Positions 49,740-59,006 are shown, counted from the first letter of the stretch. The stretch is DNA of 64,000 nucleotides from Lachnospiraceae bacterium UBA7205 (GCA_002490665.1 DKUL01000003.1:62929-126928); one strand, 5' to 3'. The notes: generated by a model not told the origin, from the sequence alone. A program made the numbers and translations.

Positions 49740-51683
49740 ATGAAAGAAAAAGTAAAGGAAATTCGCAGTAGCCAGGTAAACATAGCGGATGCATTCTGGT
49801 CACAGATGCAGGAAAAGGTAATTGATGTCGTCATCCCTTTTCAGGAGAAGGTTTTGAATGACGAGGTTTCCGGGGTAGAGAAAAGTCACGCCATTGAGAA
49901 CTTCCGCATTGCAGCAGGGTTAAAAACAGGTGAGTTTTATGGGATGGTGTTTCAGGACAGTGATGTGGCAAAGTGGCTGGAAGGCGCTGCCTTTTCACTG
50001 GCGGTCAGACCAGATGCCGCCCTGGAGGCGCGGGTGGATGAAATCATTCAAATCATATCGAAGGCACAGCAGCCGGATGGATATTTGGACACTTATTTTA
50101 TCATCAAGGAACCGGAGCATCGCTGGCAGAATCTGCATGAGTGCCATGAACTCTATTGCGCCGGCCATATGATGGAGGCGGCTGTTGCTTACTATGATGT
50201 GACGGGAAAGGATACGCTTCTGCATGTGGTGGAGCGTCTGGCAGATGCCATCATAGACAGATTTGGTTCTGCGGAAGGAAAAGAGCATGGCATTCCGGGG
50301 CATCAGGAGGTGGAGATTGGTCTGATGAAGCTTTACCATGCCACGGGAAAAGAAAAGTATAAGGATATGGCGCGGTATTTCCTGGAGGAAAGGGGCAGGA
50401 ATCCGGATTATTTTTATCAGGAAAAGGTGAAAAGGGGCTGGCAGCACTGGGGACAGTACAGCCTGGAACAGCTGGATGTGTCCTATAACCAGGCGCATGT
50501 GACAATTTATGAACAGAAGGAGGCGGTAGGGCATGCGGTTCGCGCACTGTATATGTATACAGCCATGGCTGATCTGGCAGGGGCTGATGAGGACGAGCGG
50601 CTGTATCAGGCGTGCAGGACACTGTGGGATAATGTAGTAAACCGGAAATTGTACATTACCGGCGGAATCGGCGGAAATCCGGAGGGAGAGTCATTCTCCA
50701 ACGAATATGAGCTGCCAAACGACATGGCGTATGCGGAAACCTGTGCGTCCATAGCGATGGTGTTTTTTGCGCACCGTATGCTGGAAGTGGAAATGGACGG
50801 GGCGTATGCGGATATCATGGAAAAGGAACTCTACAACAGTACAATCAGCGGTATGCAGTCTGATGGGAAGCAGTATTTCTATGTCAACCCATTGGCGTGT
50901 GAGCCGGGCGTGTCAGGAAAGCTGTTCGGATACAGGCATGCACTGCCCGTAAGGCCGGGGTGGTACGCCTGTGCATGCTGCCCCCCGAATTTGGTAAGGA
51001 TGATTACTTCGCTGGGAACATACTGCTGGGATGAGAGTGATTCTGCCATTTATTCCCACCTGATGATTGGACAGAAGGCGAAGATGCAGAAAGCGGAAAT
51101 CACGATAGAGACACGCTACCCATGGGAAGGGGAGACCGTGTATACCATTACGCCCAAAACAGAGCAGGCGTTCACGATGGCAATCCACATTCCGTATTAT
51201 GTGGATCTGGAACGGGAAGATACATGCCTGATGGTCAATGGAGAGCAGCTTGATGCACAGGAAATTTTTCGGAAGGGATATGTGTATATCAGAAGAAAAT
51301 GGGCGGCGGGCGACAAGATTGCAATCCGGTTTCCGATGGAAGTACGCAGGGTGTACGCCAACCAGAGGGTGCGCGAGGATGCAGGCTGTGTGGCGCTGCT
51401 GCGCGGTCCGGTCGTGTATTGCTTTGAGGGCGTGGACAATGGGGAGCTCATCCAGAGCCTGCGCATTCCGCGGGATGCCGGGATAACGCCCTGCACCTGC
51501 GAAGAAGGGATACTGAAAGGGAACACCCTGCTAAAGATAGAAGGCTGCCGCATGGTCGGAAGCGGGGACTTGTACAGCGAGAAGCCGCCAGTAAAGGAAA
51601 AAGCGGTTCTTACAGCCATTCCGTACTATGCGTGGGCAAACCGTGGCGAGACGCAGATGCGCGTGTGGATGCTGGAGGCATAA
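49740..51683 (+). CDS. GH127 family beta-L-arabinofuranosidase (HypBA1-like)
   Basis: 647 aa, cytoplasmic. The Zn-thiolate catalytic site of GH127 is complete: Glu333 and Cys335 in YAETCAS, and Cys411, Cys413, Cys414 in CACCPPN, spaced exactly as in HypBA1 (Glu338, Cys340, Cys415, Cys417, Cys418). Cys413 would be the nucleophile. An (alpha/alpha)6 barrel (about 1-430) is followed by beta domains. It releases beta-L-arabinofuranose from short glycans, e.g. of plant hydroxyproline-rich proteins. GGAGG lies 6 bp before the ATG. Its relation to the beta-glucan genes upstream is unclear; the GHKL kinase follows only 5 bp downstream. Confidence 0.93.
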   Translation: MKEKVKEIRSSQVNIADAFWSQMQEKVIDVVIPFQEKVLNDEVSGVEKSHAIENFRIAAGLKTGEFYGMVFQDSDVAKWLEGAAFSLAVRPDAALEARVDEIIQIISKAQQPDGYLDTYFIIKEPEHRWQNLHECHELYCAGHMMEAAVAYYDVTGKDTLLHVVERLADAIIDRFGSAEGKEHGIPGHQEVEIGLMKLYHATGKEKYKDMARYFLEERGRNPDYFYQEKVKRGWQHWGQYSLEQLDVSYNQAHVTIYEQKEAVGHAVRALYMYTAMADLAGADEDERLYQACRTLWDNVVNRKLYITGGIGGNPEGESFSNEYELPNDMAYAETCASIAMVFFAHRMLEVEMDGAYADIMEKELYNSTISGMQSDGKQYFYVNPLACEPGVSGKLFGYRHALPVRPGWYACACCPPNLVRMITSLGTYCWDESDSAIYSHLMIGQKAKMQKAEITIETRYPWEGETVYTITPKTEQAFTMAIHIPYYVDLEREDTCLMVNGEQLDAQEIFRKGYVYIRRKWAAGDKIAIRFPMEVRRVYANQRVREDAGCVALLRGPVVYCFEGVDNGELIQSLRIPRDAGITPCTCEEGILKGNTLLKIEGCRMVGSGDLYSEKPPVKEKAVLTAIPYYAWANRGETQMRVWMLEA

Positions 51684-51688
51684 TAGCC

Positions 51689-52408
51689 ATGAAAATTATT
51701 ATGCTGATTTTGTCGGGCATGGCGCTGCTTACGCTGGTCATATTCCTTTTGTACCGTATTCTCGACGGTATCTATGACAGGCGGGTTGCGGCATACCAGA
51801 ACAAGCTGTTGAAAAACGAGATGGACGAGGTACACAACATCTACCTCACAATGCGGGGATGGCGCCACGATTACCACAACCACATACAGTCGGTCAAGGC
51901 GTATCTGGCGATGAACAGTCCAGAGGAGGCGCGCGTGTATCTCGATGCGCTCGAGCAGGATTTGGACGATATCAATCTGCTGTTCAACACGGGAAATATC
52001 AATGCGGACGCGATACTGAACGCCAAGATATCCCTTGCCATCAAAAAGGGAATCCGGGTGGATTATAAGGCGACAGTTCCAAGGGCGCTTACAGTCTCGG
52101 ACATTGACTTGTGCGTCGTCATAGGCAACCTGATAGACAACGCGGTGGAGGCGTGCGAGAAGGTCGCGTCCGAAAACCAGTTTATCCGTCTCTATATCGG
52201 CATCCTGCAAAAGCAGCTCTACCTGTCGGTCAGCAATGCGACGAATGAGGTCGTGCGAAAGCTTGACGAGCAGTATATCTCGACAAAGCGCGGCAACCAT
52301 GGGCATGGGCTGAAGCGAATCAACAAGATTGTGGATAAGTATGGCGGCTTCATCAACCGCAAAAATGAACCGGGCGTCTTTGTGACAGAGATTATGCTTC
52401 CGTTATAA
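51689..52408 (+). CDS. GHKL-domain sensor histidine kinase, AgrC-like, single membrane helix
   Basis: 239 aa. One membrane helix (about residues 2-23) leads directly into the dimerisation helix with RHDYHNHIQSVKAYL (His60 the likely phospho-acceptor) and the ATP-binding domain (VVIGNLIDNAVEACEKV, GHGLKRINKIVDKYGG). The ATPase is of the AgrC/ComD-like class, but the usual six or seven helices of the peptide-sensing module are missing. No LytTR response regulator is adjacent. It starts 5 bp after the GH127 stop with GGAGG overlapping that gene's end, so both are one message, and it ends at a strong terminator. Confidence 0.88.
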   Translation: MKIIMLILSGMALLTLVIFLLYRILDGIYDRRVAAYQNKLLKNEMDEVHNIYLTMRGWRHDYHNHIQSVKAYLAMNSPEEARVYLDALEQDLDDINLLFNTGNINADAILNAKISLAIKKGIRVDYKATVPRALTVSDIDLCVVIGNLIDNAVEACEKVASENQFIRLYIGILQKQLYLSVSNATNEVVRKLDEQYISTKRGNHGHGLKRINKIVDKYGGFINRKNEPGVFVTEIMLPL

Positions 52409-52431
52409 AATATCATCCAGGGCGCCATTCA

Positions 52432-52462
52432 TGCACAGATTTTTACCGTCTGTGCATTTTTT
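52432..52462 (+). terminator. Rho-independent terminator
   Basis: TGCACAGA (52432-52439) with TCTGTGCA (52449-52456), 9-nt loop, then six T residues. It separates the GHKL gene from the exporters. Confidence 0.9.
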
Positions 52463-52517
52463 GTGCAGAATCAGGAAAAAGGTGATAGGATAACTGTATG
52501 GAATGGGAGGAGATGCC

Positions 52518-54299
52518 ATGAAAAAGGATTCTTTGTGGAGCAATTACCGGTTTACCTATACGCCGCTTCTGCGGCATAAGAAAAAGATTGTCCTGAGTAC
52601 CGTTGCGGAGGCGGTGTTCTATGTCATTGTTCCGGTTGTGGGAATGACAATCACATCCATGATTATAGGAAGCCTTGAACAGGGCGTTTCTGTGTGGAGC
52701 CTTGTGGTGCGCATCCTGCTGGCATTTATGGGCTTTGGTGTGCTGAACATGGTGAAGGGTTATCTGGATGCGCGCGGCAACAGCCAGTATATCGAGGTTC
52801 GGACGGAGCTGTTTATCATGGATCACATAAAAAAGGATCTGACAATCAGCATGGAGCAGTATGAGGATGTTGCCGTTCAGAAATTAAAGGAGAAAGCCAA
52901 CGACTGCATGTGGGCAAATATGTGGGGCGTGGAAGGTTTTTTCCGGCACAACAGTGATCTGTTAAAGAGTGTGCTGGGGCTGCTTCTCTACATGCTGCTT
53001 GTGGGTACCATGAACTGGAGGATTCTGCTGCTGCTTGTCGGGATATCGCTAGTCAGCGCTTCTGCGGCATACATGGTGACACGCCATTATGAAAAAATGC
53101 AGGATCCGCTCTCGGAGCAGAACATGACGATGAACTATATCAACCGCGAGGTGGACGACGTGCAGGGCGGCAAGGACATCCGTATTTTCGGGCTGGGCAG
53201 CTGGATTATCGGAAAGTATGACAGGGCAATTAAAAACTGCCGCAGGCTTTACTTCCGGCTGGACATGTGGGAGTATGGCAGCAACATTCTGGATACGGTG
53301 CTGGACGGCGTCCGTGACATCACCTGCTATCTGTATCTGATTTTACAGCTTTCCCAGGGCATGCGGATTTCGGAGTTTGTCTTTTACCTGGGACTGGTCT
53401 CCGGTTTTTCCGGCTGGATTAGCATGATTAGCAAAAGTGTGGTCGCCGTAAAGCAGGACAGCGACAGGATTTGTGACCTGCGTGCCTATCTCGGGCTGGC
53501 TGAGGATGCGCCGTCGGGGAAAAAAGTGGACGGCGCGGAGATTGAAGTCGTGTTTGACCATGTCAGCTACCGTTATCAGGGGGCGGAGGAATACACGCTA
53601 AAGGATGTCAGTTTCCGGCTTGCGCCTGGGGAGAAGCTCGCCCTTGTCGGCATGAACGGCGCCGGCAAGACAACCATTGTAAAGCTGATGTCGGGGCTGT
53701 ATCTCCCGACATCGGGCGCGGTGTATGTGAACGGTGTCAGCACGCGGGAGCTGGACAGGAATTCGTACTTTGCCAGACAGGCAGCCATTTTCCAGGAGCC
53801 GTTCCAGACATCGTACAGCATTGGTGAAAACATTGCACTGGCAGAGTCGTATGACAGGGATAAAATATGGGATGCCTTGTCACAGGCAGGGCTTGACAAA
53901 AAGGTAAGAAGCCTTGACAGGCAGCTGGAAACACATCTTGGAAAGGATATCGCGCCGGACGGCATTTCGCTTTCCGGCGGGGAATTACAGAAGCTCCTGC
54001 TTGCGCGGGCGCTTTACAGGGATGCACCGCTTGTCATGCTCGACGAGCCGACGGCGGCGCTGGACGCGCTGGCAGAGGCGGAGGTTTATGGGAAATACCA
54101 CACGCTGCTGCATAAAAAGAGCGTGCTCTTTATCTCGCACAGGCTCGCGTCCACACGGTTTTGTGACAGGATTATCCTGCTTTCGGACGGATGTATCCGG
54201 GAAGAGGGGACACATGAGGAGCTGATGCGGCTGCAGGGAGCATACCACGAAATGTTCCAGGTGCAGTGCAGGTATTACGATGACTCTGCTGTGGGATAG
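52518..54299 (+). CDS. ABC exporter, ATPase-permease (tandem copy 1)
   Basis: 593 aa: membrane domain with about six helices (20-320), then ATPase with Walker A GMNGAGKTT (Lys384), signature LSGGELQKL and Walker B VMLDEPTAALD (Asp509-Glu510), followed by the His switch ISHRLAS. Canonical and probably active. The membrane part has the GGKDIRIFGLG block typical of a Firmicute exporter group often linked to peptides, but the substrate is unknown. ATG 52518 has GGAGG 7 bp upstream; ATG 52503 is in frame but precedes that site. It is followed by a paralogue after 21 bp. Confidence 0.92.
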   Translation: MKKDSLWSNYRFTYTPLLRHKKKIVLSTVAEAVFYVIVPVVGMTITSMIIGSLEQGVSVWSLVVRILLAFMGFGVLNMVKGYLDARGNSQYIEVRTELFIMDHIKKDLTISMEQYEDVAVQKLKEKANDCMWANMWGVEGFFRHNSDLLKSVLGLLLYMLLVGTMNWRILLLLVGISLVSASAAYMVTRHYEKMQDPLSEQNMTMNYINREVDDVQGGKDIRIFGLGSWIIGKYDRAIKNCRRLYFRLDMWEYGSNILDTVLDGVRDITCYLYLILQLSQGMRISEFVFYLGLVSGFSGWISMISKSVVAVKQDSDRICDLRAYLGLAEDAPSGKKVDGAEIEVVFDHVSYRYQGAEEYTLKDVSFRLAPGEKLALVGMNGAGKTTIVKLMSGLYLPTSGAVYVNGVSTRELDRNSYFARQAAIFQEPFQTSYSIGENIALAESYDRDKIWDALSQAGLDKKVRSLDRQLETHLGKDIAPDGISLSGGELQKLLLARALYRDAPLVMLDEPTAALDALAEAEVYGKYHTLLHKKSVLFISHRLASTRFCDRIILLSDGCIREEGTHEELMRLQGAYHEMFQVQCRYYDDSAVG

Positions 54300-54320
54300 A
54301 ATTTGTTGCTTGGAGGGTGT

Positions 54321-56144
54321 ATGACAAAGAAAAATATGACGATTCGGGAAATGTGGCATTACATAATTTTTCAGACAAAGGGCTACTGGACGATGAAGGT
54401 GGCGATTGTGCTTGGCGTGCTGGCTGCCGCCGCGCTTCCCTATGTGAACAATGTTTTTTATGCTGGGATTCTTGACCGGCTTGTGGCTGCAAAGTACGAT
54501 GACGCGGCGCGCGTTGTGGTGTGGATGGTATCCGTGATTCTGGTTCTCAGGCTTGTGGCGAAGGGATGCGAAAGAATGGTACGCCATTACTGTAAACCGT
54601 GTGAGTATGAAATCAAGAAGCGGACTGCACAGAAAGCCTTTTCCATGGAGTACGAGGCGGCTGACCGGACAGAGACGCTCGAGGCATTCCGCAGGGTGCG
54701 CGCAGGCGAGAAGGGAATGGGCGGCGTGGAGCGCCAGCTTTTGGAAATTTATGAATACTTTCAGGAACTTGCAGGAATTCTGTTTGCGTGCGCTTTCGTG
54801 CTGCTGCTTTTCATCAGGACGGACAGCGCGAAGGAAAATGTTGCCGTTTCCATTGTATTGTTTGTGCTGCTGTTCCTTTCTTTTGCCGCAGTGCTGCTGC
54901 TGAGCAACTATTTTTCCAAAAAAGAGGGCGCATACATGGTTGAGACCGAGCGGAAAAATGAAATGTGGAACACACTCTCGGCGTATCTGCTCAACCTGAT
55001 TAACAGGGAAGCATATGTCAAGGACATCCGGCTGTTCGGGCTGAAGGATTATCTCTACAAAAAGACCGAGATTTTCCGTCCGGTGGGAAAAATGTATACG
55101 GAGCTTGGCTGTTACAGCGGGAAATGCCGGGCGGTTCCGACATTTGCGGCACAATTGTTTGCGGCGGTCACCTATATCTGCATTGCGGCGAAGGCGATTG
55201 CGGGAAGTATCACCATCGGGGAGGTGACCATGTATGCCGGGGCGGTTATCACGATGGTTTCCGGCGTGCAGCGGATGCTCGCCAAGTATCAGGACATCAA
55301 TTATATGAATGAGTACCTGGACACCTATGAGGAGTTCATCACGCGCCCGAACATGCATTATGACGGCACGCTGCCCATCGAGAAGCGTGACGACGGCCGC
55401 TATCTGCTGGAACTGTCCCATGTCAGTTTCCGCTATCCGGGCACGGCGCAGGATATCCTAAAGGATGTCTCCATGACCTTCTGCATCGGGGAGAAGCTCG
55501 CCCTTGTCGGACTGAACGGCACCGGCAAGACAACACTGGTTAAACTGCTGTGCCGCCTGTATGAGCCGACGGAGGGGGAAATCCGCCTGAATGGCATCAA
55601 CATTGCAAAGTATGATTATGACGAGTATGTCCGCATTTTTTCCGTGGTTTTTCAGGACTTCCATCTGTATGCGTTTCCGCTGGACGAGAATGTCGCCTCG
55701 GGCGGGGACGTGGACGGCCAGCGGCTGCGGCGTGCACTGGTGCTTGCCGGGATGTGGGAGCGCACACAGGAGCTGCCGCAGAAAGAAAAAACGCTGCTGG
55801 GGCATGAGAACGGGCAGGGCGTCCTGCTCTCCGGAGGGGAGGCGCAGAAGCTTGCCATTGCACGGGCGCTGTACAAGGATGCGCCGTTTATCATCCTCGA
55901 CGAGCCGGCTGCGGCGCTGGATCCGCTCGCGGAGGCAGCGGTTTATGAAAATTTCAACACGCTGGTTCGGGACAAGACGGCAATCTACATTTCCCACCGC
56001 ATGAGCAGCTGCAAATTCTGTGACCGGATTGTGGTGCTGGACGGCGGGCGGATTCTGGAGGAGGGGACGCATGAGACGCTTCTGGAAAAAAAGGGCAGGT
56101 ACTATGAACTCTACAGTACGCAGGCAGCCTATTACAGAGAATAG
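54321..56144 (+). CDS. ABC exporter, ATPase-permease (tandem copy 2)
   Basis: 607 aa, paralogue of the previous gene and likely its heterodimer partner. Walker A GLNGTGKTT (Lys403), signature LSGGEAQKL, Walker B IILDEPAAALD (Asp527-Glu528) and ISHRMSS are intact, so unlike the 17-20 kb exporter both halves look catalytic. Membrane domain KDIRLFGLKDYLYKKTEIF matches the sibling's. The Walker A DNA is nearly identical to that of copy 1, pointing to duplication. GGAGG lies only 4 bp before ATG 54321; an in-frame TTG at 54303 is an alternative. Confidence 0.92.
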   Translation: MTKKNMTIREMWHYIIFQTKGYWTMKVAIVLGVLAAAALPYVNNVFYAGILDRLVAAKYDDAARVVVWMVSVILVLRLVAKGCERMVRHYCKPCEYEIKKRTAQKAFSMEYEAADRTETLEAFRRVRAGEKGMGGVERQLLEIYEYFQELAGILFACAFVLLLFIRTDSAKENVAVSIVLFVLLFLSFAAVLLLSNYFSKKEGAYMVETERKNEMWNTLSAYLLNLINREAYVKDIRLFGLKDYLYKKTEIFRPVGKMYTELGCYSGKCRAVPTFAAQLFAAVTYICIAAKAIAGSITIGEVTMYAGAVITMVSGVQRMLAKYQDINYMNEYLDTYEEFITRPNMHYDGTLPIEKRDDGRYLLELSHVSFRYPGTAQDILKDVSMTFCIGEKLALVGLNGTGKTTLVKLLCRLYEPTEGEIRLNGINIAKYDYDEYVRIFSVVFQDFHLYAFPLDENVASGGDVDGQRLRRALVLAGMWERTQELPQKEKTLLGHENGQGVLLSGGEAQKLAIARALYKDAPFIILDEPAAALDPLAEAAVYENFNTLVRDKTAIYISHRMSSCKFCDRIVVLDGGRILEEGTHETLLEKKGRYYELYSTQAAYYRE

Positions 56145-56160
56145 CAGCTGCATATATTGC

Positions 56161-56189
56161 TTGCGTAAAAAATGGGCATGGTCTATACT
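56161..56189 (+). promoter_or_regulatory. Promoter of the orphan ATPase gene
   Basis: TTGCGT (56161-56166), 17-bp spacer, TATACT (56184-56189). Confidence 0.6.
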
Positions 56190-56227
56190 TTGGTGTGTAG
56201 AATATATTCGGAAGGGGAGGGGCGGCA

Positions 56228-56833
56228 ATGCAGCTTGAGGCAAAAAACATCAGTTTTCGATATGGGCGGCGCCAGCCGTGGATTGTACAGCACCTGGATT
56301 TCAGGGTGGAACAGGGGACGTGCATCGGACTGTCCGCGCCGAGCGGCGCGGGGAAGTCAACACTGGCAATGCTGCTTGCAGGCTGCCTGGCACCCACGGA
56401 GGGCAGGATTCTGCTGGACGGAAAGCCGCTGCCCAAAAAGGGCGTCTGTCCGGTGCAGCTTATTTACCAGCATCCGGAACAGGCAGTCAACCCGCGCTGG
56501 CGGCTGCGCAGGGTGCTTGAGGAGGGCGGCGGGATTTCGGAGGGGCTTCTTGCCGGGCTTGGCATTGAACAGGAGTGGCTGGAACGTTTTCCAAGGGAGC
56601 TTTCCGGCGGTGAATTGCAGCGGTTCTGTGTCGCGCGGGCGCTGATGAGCAGTGCGCCTTTTCTGGTTTGTGACGAGATGAGCGCCATGCTGGATGTCAT
56701 CACGCAGGCACAGATTTGGAACGTGGTCTGCGGTGAGGCGGCTAGGCGGAATATGGGGATTGTTGTCATCACGCACAACCACCATCTGGCTTGCCGCCTG
56801 TGCAGCAGGGTTTACGACTTGCATGAACTTTAG
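56228..56833 (+). CDS. Orphan ABC ATPase, NikE/OppF-like
   Basis: 201 aa, one ATPase domain only: Walker A SAPSGAGKST (about 37-46), Q loop QLIYQHPEQAVNPRWRL, signature LSGGELQRFCVARAL, Walker B FLVCDEMSAMLD and His switch ITHNHH. The Q-loop region VNPRW resembles nickel/dipeptide importer ATPases. It lacks the C-terminal extension of OppF/DppF proteins and is about 60 residues shorter than NikE. No permease or binding protein is nearby. It has its own promoter and a GGGGAGGGG site, so it is probably expressed. Confidence 0.88.
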   Translation: MQLEAKNISFRYGRRQPWIVQHLDFRVEQGTCIGLSAPSGAGKSTLAMLLAGCLAPTEGRILLDGKPLPKKGVCPVQLIYQHPEQAVNPRWRLRRVLEEGGGISEGLLAGLGIEQEWLERFPRELSGGELQRFCVARALMSSAPFLVCDEMSAMLDVITQAQIWNVVCGEAARRNMGIVVITHNHHLACRLCSRVYDLHEL

Positions 56834-56860
56834 GGACAGATGCCATAAATGATTGTTACG

Positions 56861-58192
56861 TCACGCATAATGGTAGTAGTCCCTTTTCCTGATAAAGAAC
56901 GTGGCTGTGACCACCAATGCAAGCAGTTCTGCCGCGACGATGGAAAGCCAGATGCCGTCGATGCCAAAAAACAGCGGCAGAACCAGCACCGCTGCAACCT
57001 GGAACAGCAGTGTCCGCAAAAAGGAGATTGCGGCGGAAACCACGCCGTTTCCGAGTGCCGTAAAGAATGCGGAGCCAAAAATATTAAGGCCCATTACCAG
57101 GAACGACAGCGAGTAGAGACAGAGCGCCCGTCTGGTCAGAGCGGTCAGGCCTGCATCATAGCCGACAAAGATTTTTGCGAGCGGCTGTGCAGTCAGCACT
57201 GCCAGTGCGGTCAGGATGATATTCCAGAGTGCAATCAGCCAGAGGCTCTTACGGAACAGCCCCTTTAACTCCGCGTGGTTCCCGGCACCGTAATGATAGC
57301 CGATAATGGGCGCGCTGCCGATGGAGTAGCCGATAAAGATTGCCGCAAAGATAAAGCTTACATACATGATGATGCCGTAAGCGGCGACCCCGTCCTCCCC
57401 GATATAGCGCATCAGCTGGAAATTGTACAGGATGTTTACCAGCGACATGGAAATATTGGTCATCAGCTCGGAGGAACCGTTGATGCATGTCTTGCCCAGG
57501 ATGCGCGCATGAAACCGTGTTTTTACCAGCCGCAGCCTGCTTGTGTTTGGGCGGAAAAAATATACCAGCGGCACAAAACCGCCAATCAGCTGACTTGCGG
57601 CGGTGGCAGCGGCAGCGCCGACAATGCCCCAGTGAAAGACAGCGATAAATACAAAGTCAAGCGCCATGTTGGCGAACCCGGCGGCAACCGTGACGGCGAG
57701 ACCCAGCTGCGGGCGCTCTGCCGTGACAAGAAAGCTCTGGAACACATTTTGCAGCATAAATGCTGTCAGGGTGCACAGAATGATGCGCCCATACACGACA
57801 CAGTTGTCGAGCATTTCCCCTGTGGCGCCAAAAGCCGCTGCAATCGGTCGCAGGAAGAGGAGCCCGGCGAGCGTGAGCACGATACCGCTTCCGATGACGA
57901 CATAGACCATCATGGAAAAGTACTGATTTGCCTTGTCCGCCTTTCCCTCGCCGAGCGCCTGTGACACGACGGCGCTGCCGCCCGTGCCGAACATAAATCC
58001 GACAGCGCCCATAATCATCAGGAAGGGCATAATCAGATTGACAGCGGCAAATGGTGTTTTTCCCACATAGTTGGATACAAACAGACCATCGACTACACCA
58101 TAGATGGAGGTAAAAATCATCATGACGATGGAGGGAAAAACAAAGCGCAGCAAGCGGGAAGTTGTGAAATGGTCTGACAATTGTATTTTCAT
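56861..58192 (-). CDS. MATE family efflux transporter
   Basis: 443 aa, twelve transmembrane helices in two halves (MPFLMIMGAVGFMFGTGGSAVVSQALGEGKADKA in the first; the matching IGYSIGSAPIIGYHYGAGNHAELKGLFRKS in the second), the MepA-like group that expels cationic drugs with Na+ or H+. AAAGGA precedes the ATG by 9 bp. It is in an operon with a MarR gene 34 bp upstream and convergent to the orphan ATPase gene. Confidence 0.95.
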   Translation of the reverse strand: MKIQLSDHFTTSRLLRFVFPSIVMMIFTSIYGVVDGLFVSNYVGKTPFAAVNLIMPFLMIMGAVGFMFGTGGSAVVSQALGEGKADKANQYFSMMVYVVIGSGIVLTLAGLLFLRPIAAAFGATGEMLDNCVVYGRIILCTLTAFMLQNVFQSFLVTAERPQLGLAVTVAAGFANMALDFVFIAVFHWGIVGAAAATAASQLIGGFVPLVYFFRPNTSRLRLVKTRFHARILGKTCINGSSELMTNISMSLVNILYNFQLMRYIGEDGVAAYGIIMYVSFIFAAIFIGYSIGSAPIIGYHYGAGNHAELKGLFRKSLWLIALWNIILTALAVLTAQPLAKIFVGYDAGLTALTRRALCLYSLSFLVMGLNIFGSAFFTALGNGVVSAAISFLRTLLFQVAAVLVLPLFFGIDGIWLSIVAAELLALVVTATFFIRKRDYYHYA

Positions 58193-58226
58193 TTTGGCAA
58201 TCCTTTCTTAAATCTTAATGTCTATT

Positions 58227-58706
58227 TTACTCGCGCCAATCGCAGCCGCTCTGAGGAAACGCAGTTTTCAGCATTTCCTCAGAATGGCTGCGCAGGCAGT
58301 CAAGATACTTTGCTGTGAGCTGAACCAGCAGGTCGGTCTCATCCGGCGGCATTTGTGAGATTGTCTTATTTTCCATGGCAATCACAGGTGCGACGTGCTC
58401 TCTCATAAACTGTTCGCCCGCAGGAGTCAGGAAAATGTGCATTTCACGTCCTTTTCCGGGCGTGAAGCGCAAAAGTCCTTCTTTCTCCAGCTTGTGTATG
58501 GCTGAGTGGATGGTCTGCTTGCTGGTGAACGCATAATCACAGATATCCCGCTGGCAGCAGCCATCTCCTAGCGCGGCGATGGCATAGAATATGTCAAAAA
58601 CACTGTCGGACATGCCGATTTGTACACACAGGTCATGATAAAGTTCGGAAATCGCCTTATTGAGGCGGTTCAGTTCATTTTGTTTCGGGATGGGACGCAA
58701 TGTCAT
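58227..58706 (-). CDS. MarR-family transcriptional regulator
   Basis: 159 aa winged-helix repressor: LGDGCCQRDICDYAFTSKQTIHSAIHKLEKEGLLRFTPGKGREMHIFLTPAGEQFM. ATG 58706 has AAGGA about 9 bp upstream; the frame is open to 58901 but that part would run through the promoter. It presumably represses itself and the MATE gene through the inverted repeat at 58726-58774. Confidence 0.93.
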   Translation of the reverse strand: MTLRPIPKQNELNRLNKAISELYHDLCVQIGMSDSVFDIFYAIAALGDGCCQRDICDYAFTSKQTIHSAIHKLEKEGLLRFTPGKGREMHIFLTPAGEQFMREHVAPVIAMENKTISQMPPDETDLLVQLTAKYLDCLRSHSEEMLKTAFPQSGCDWRE

Positions 58707-58725
58707 GGCAATAGGTTCCTTTCTG

Positions 58726-58774
58726 CACGAGTCTGATTTCATACTTGCTATTCTAGTCTGAAATCGGACTCGTG
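58726..58774 (-). promoter_or_regulatory. MarR operator: 15-bp inverted repeat
   Basis: CACGAGTCTGATTTC (58726-58740) and GAAATCGGACTCGTG (58760-58774), one mismatch, 19 bp apart. The upstream arm fills the spacer of the promoter; the downstream arm lies past the transcription start. Confidence 0.75.
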
Positions 58775-58778
58775 TCAA
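58750..58778 (-). promoter_or_regulatory. Promoter of the marR-MATE operon
   Basis: Minus strand TTGACA (58778-58773), 17-bp spacer, TAGAAT (58755-58750). Confidence 0.8.
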
Positions 58779-58884
58779 GCTAAATATTTCATCTGCCATG
58801 CTGACTGTCAAAAGGACTGACTGCGGTACGTTTTTCTGACATAGCCTTCCTGCCACGATTTTACAGGCAAGTATGTCTGCCATA

Positions 58885-58914
58885 TTGCACAATATCGACA
58901 ATATATGGTAAAAT
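58885..58914 (+). promoter_or_regulatory. Candidate promoter of the chemoreceptor gene
   Basis: TTGCAC (58885-58890), 18-bp spacer, TAAAAT (58909-58914), leaving a leader of about 85 nt. Confidence 0.45.
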
Positions 58915-59006
58915 ATTGACGGATATACTGGCGGCCGAAAACTTTGACCGCTCGGTATAAAGTTAGCATTGTCTGCAATGCAAAGTAAAAATGGGGGATT
59001 TTTATC

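Noticed and set aside
53985..55421. 478-codon minus-strand frame opposite the two exporters
   Set aside because: Runs across two real genes and their junction; composition typical of antisense frames in G+C-richer DNA.
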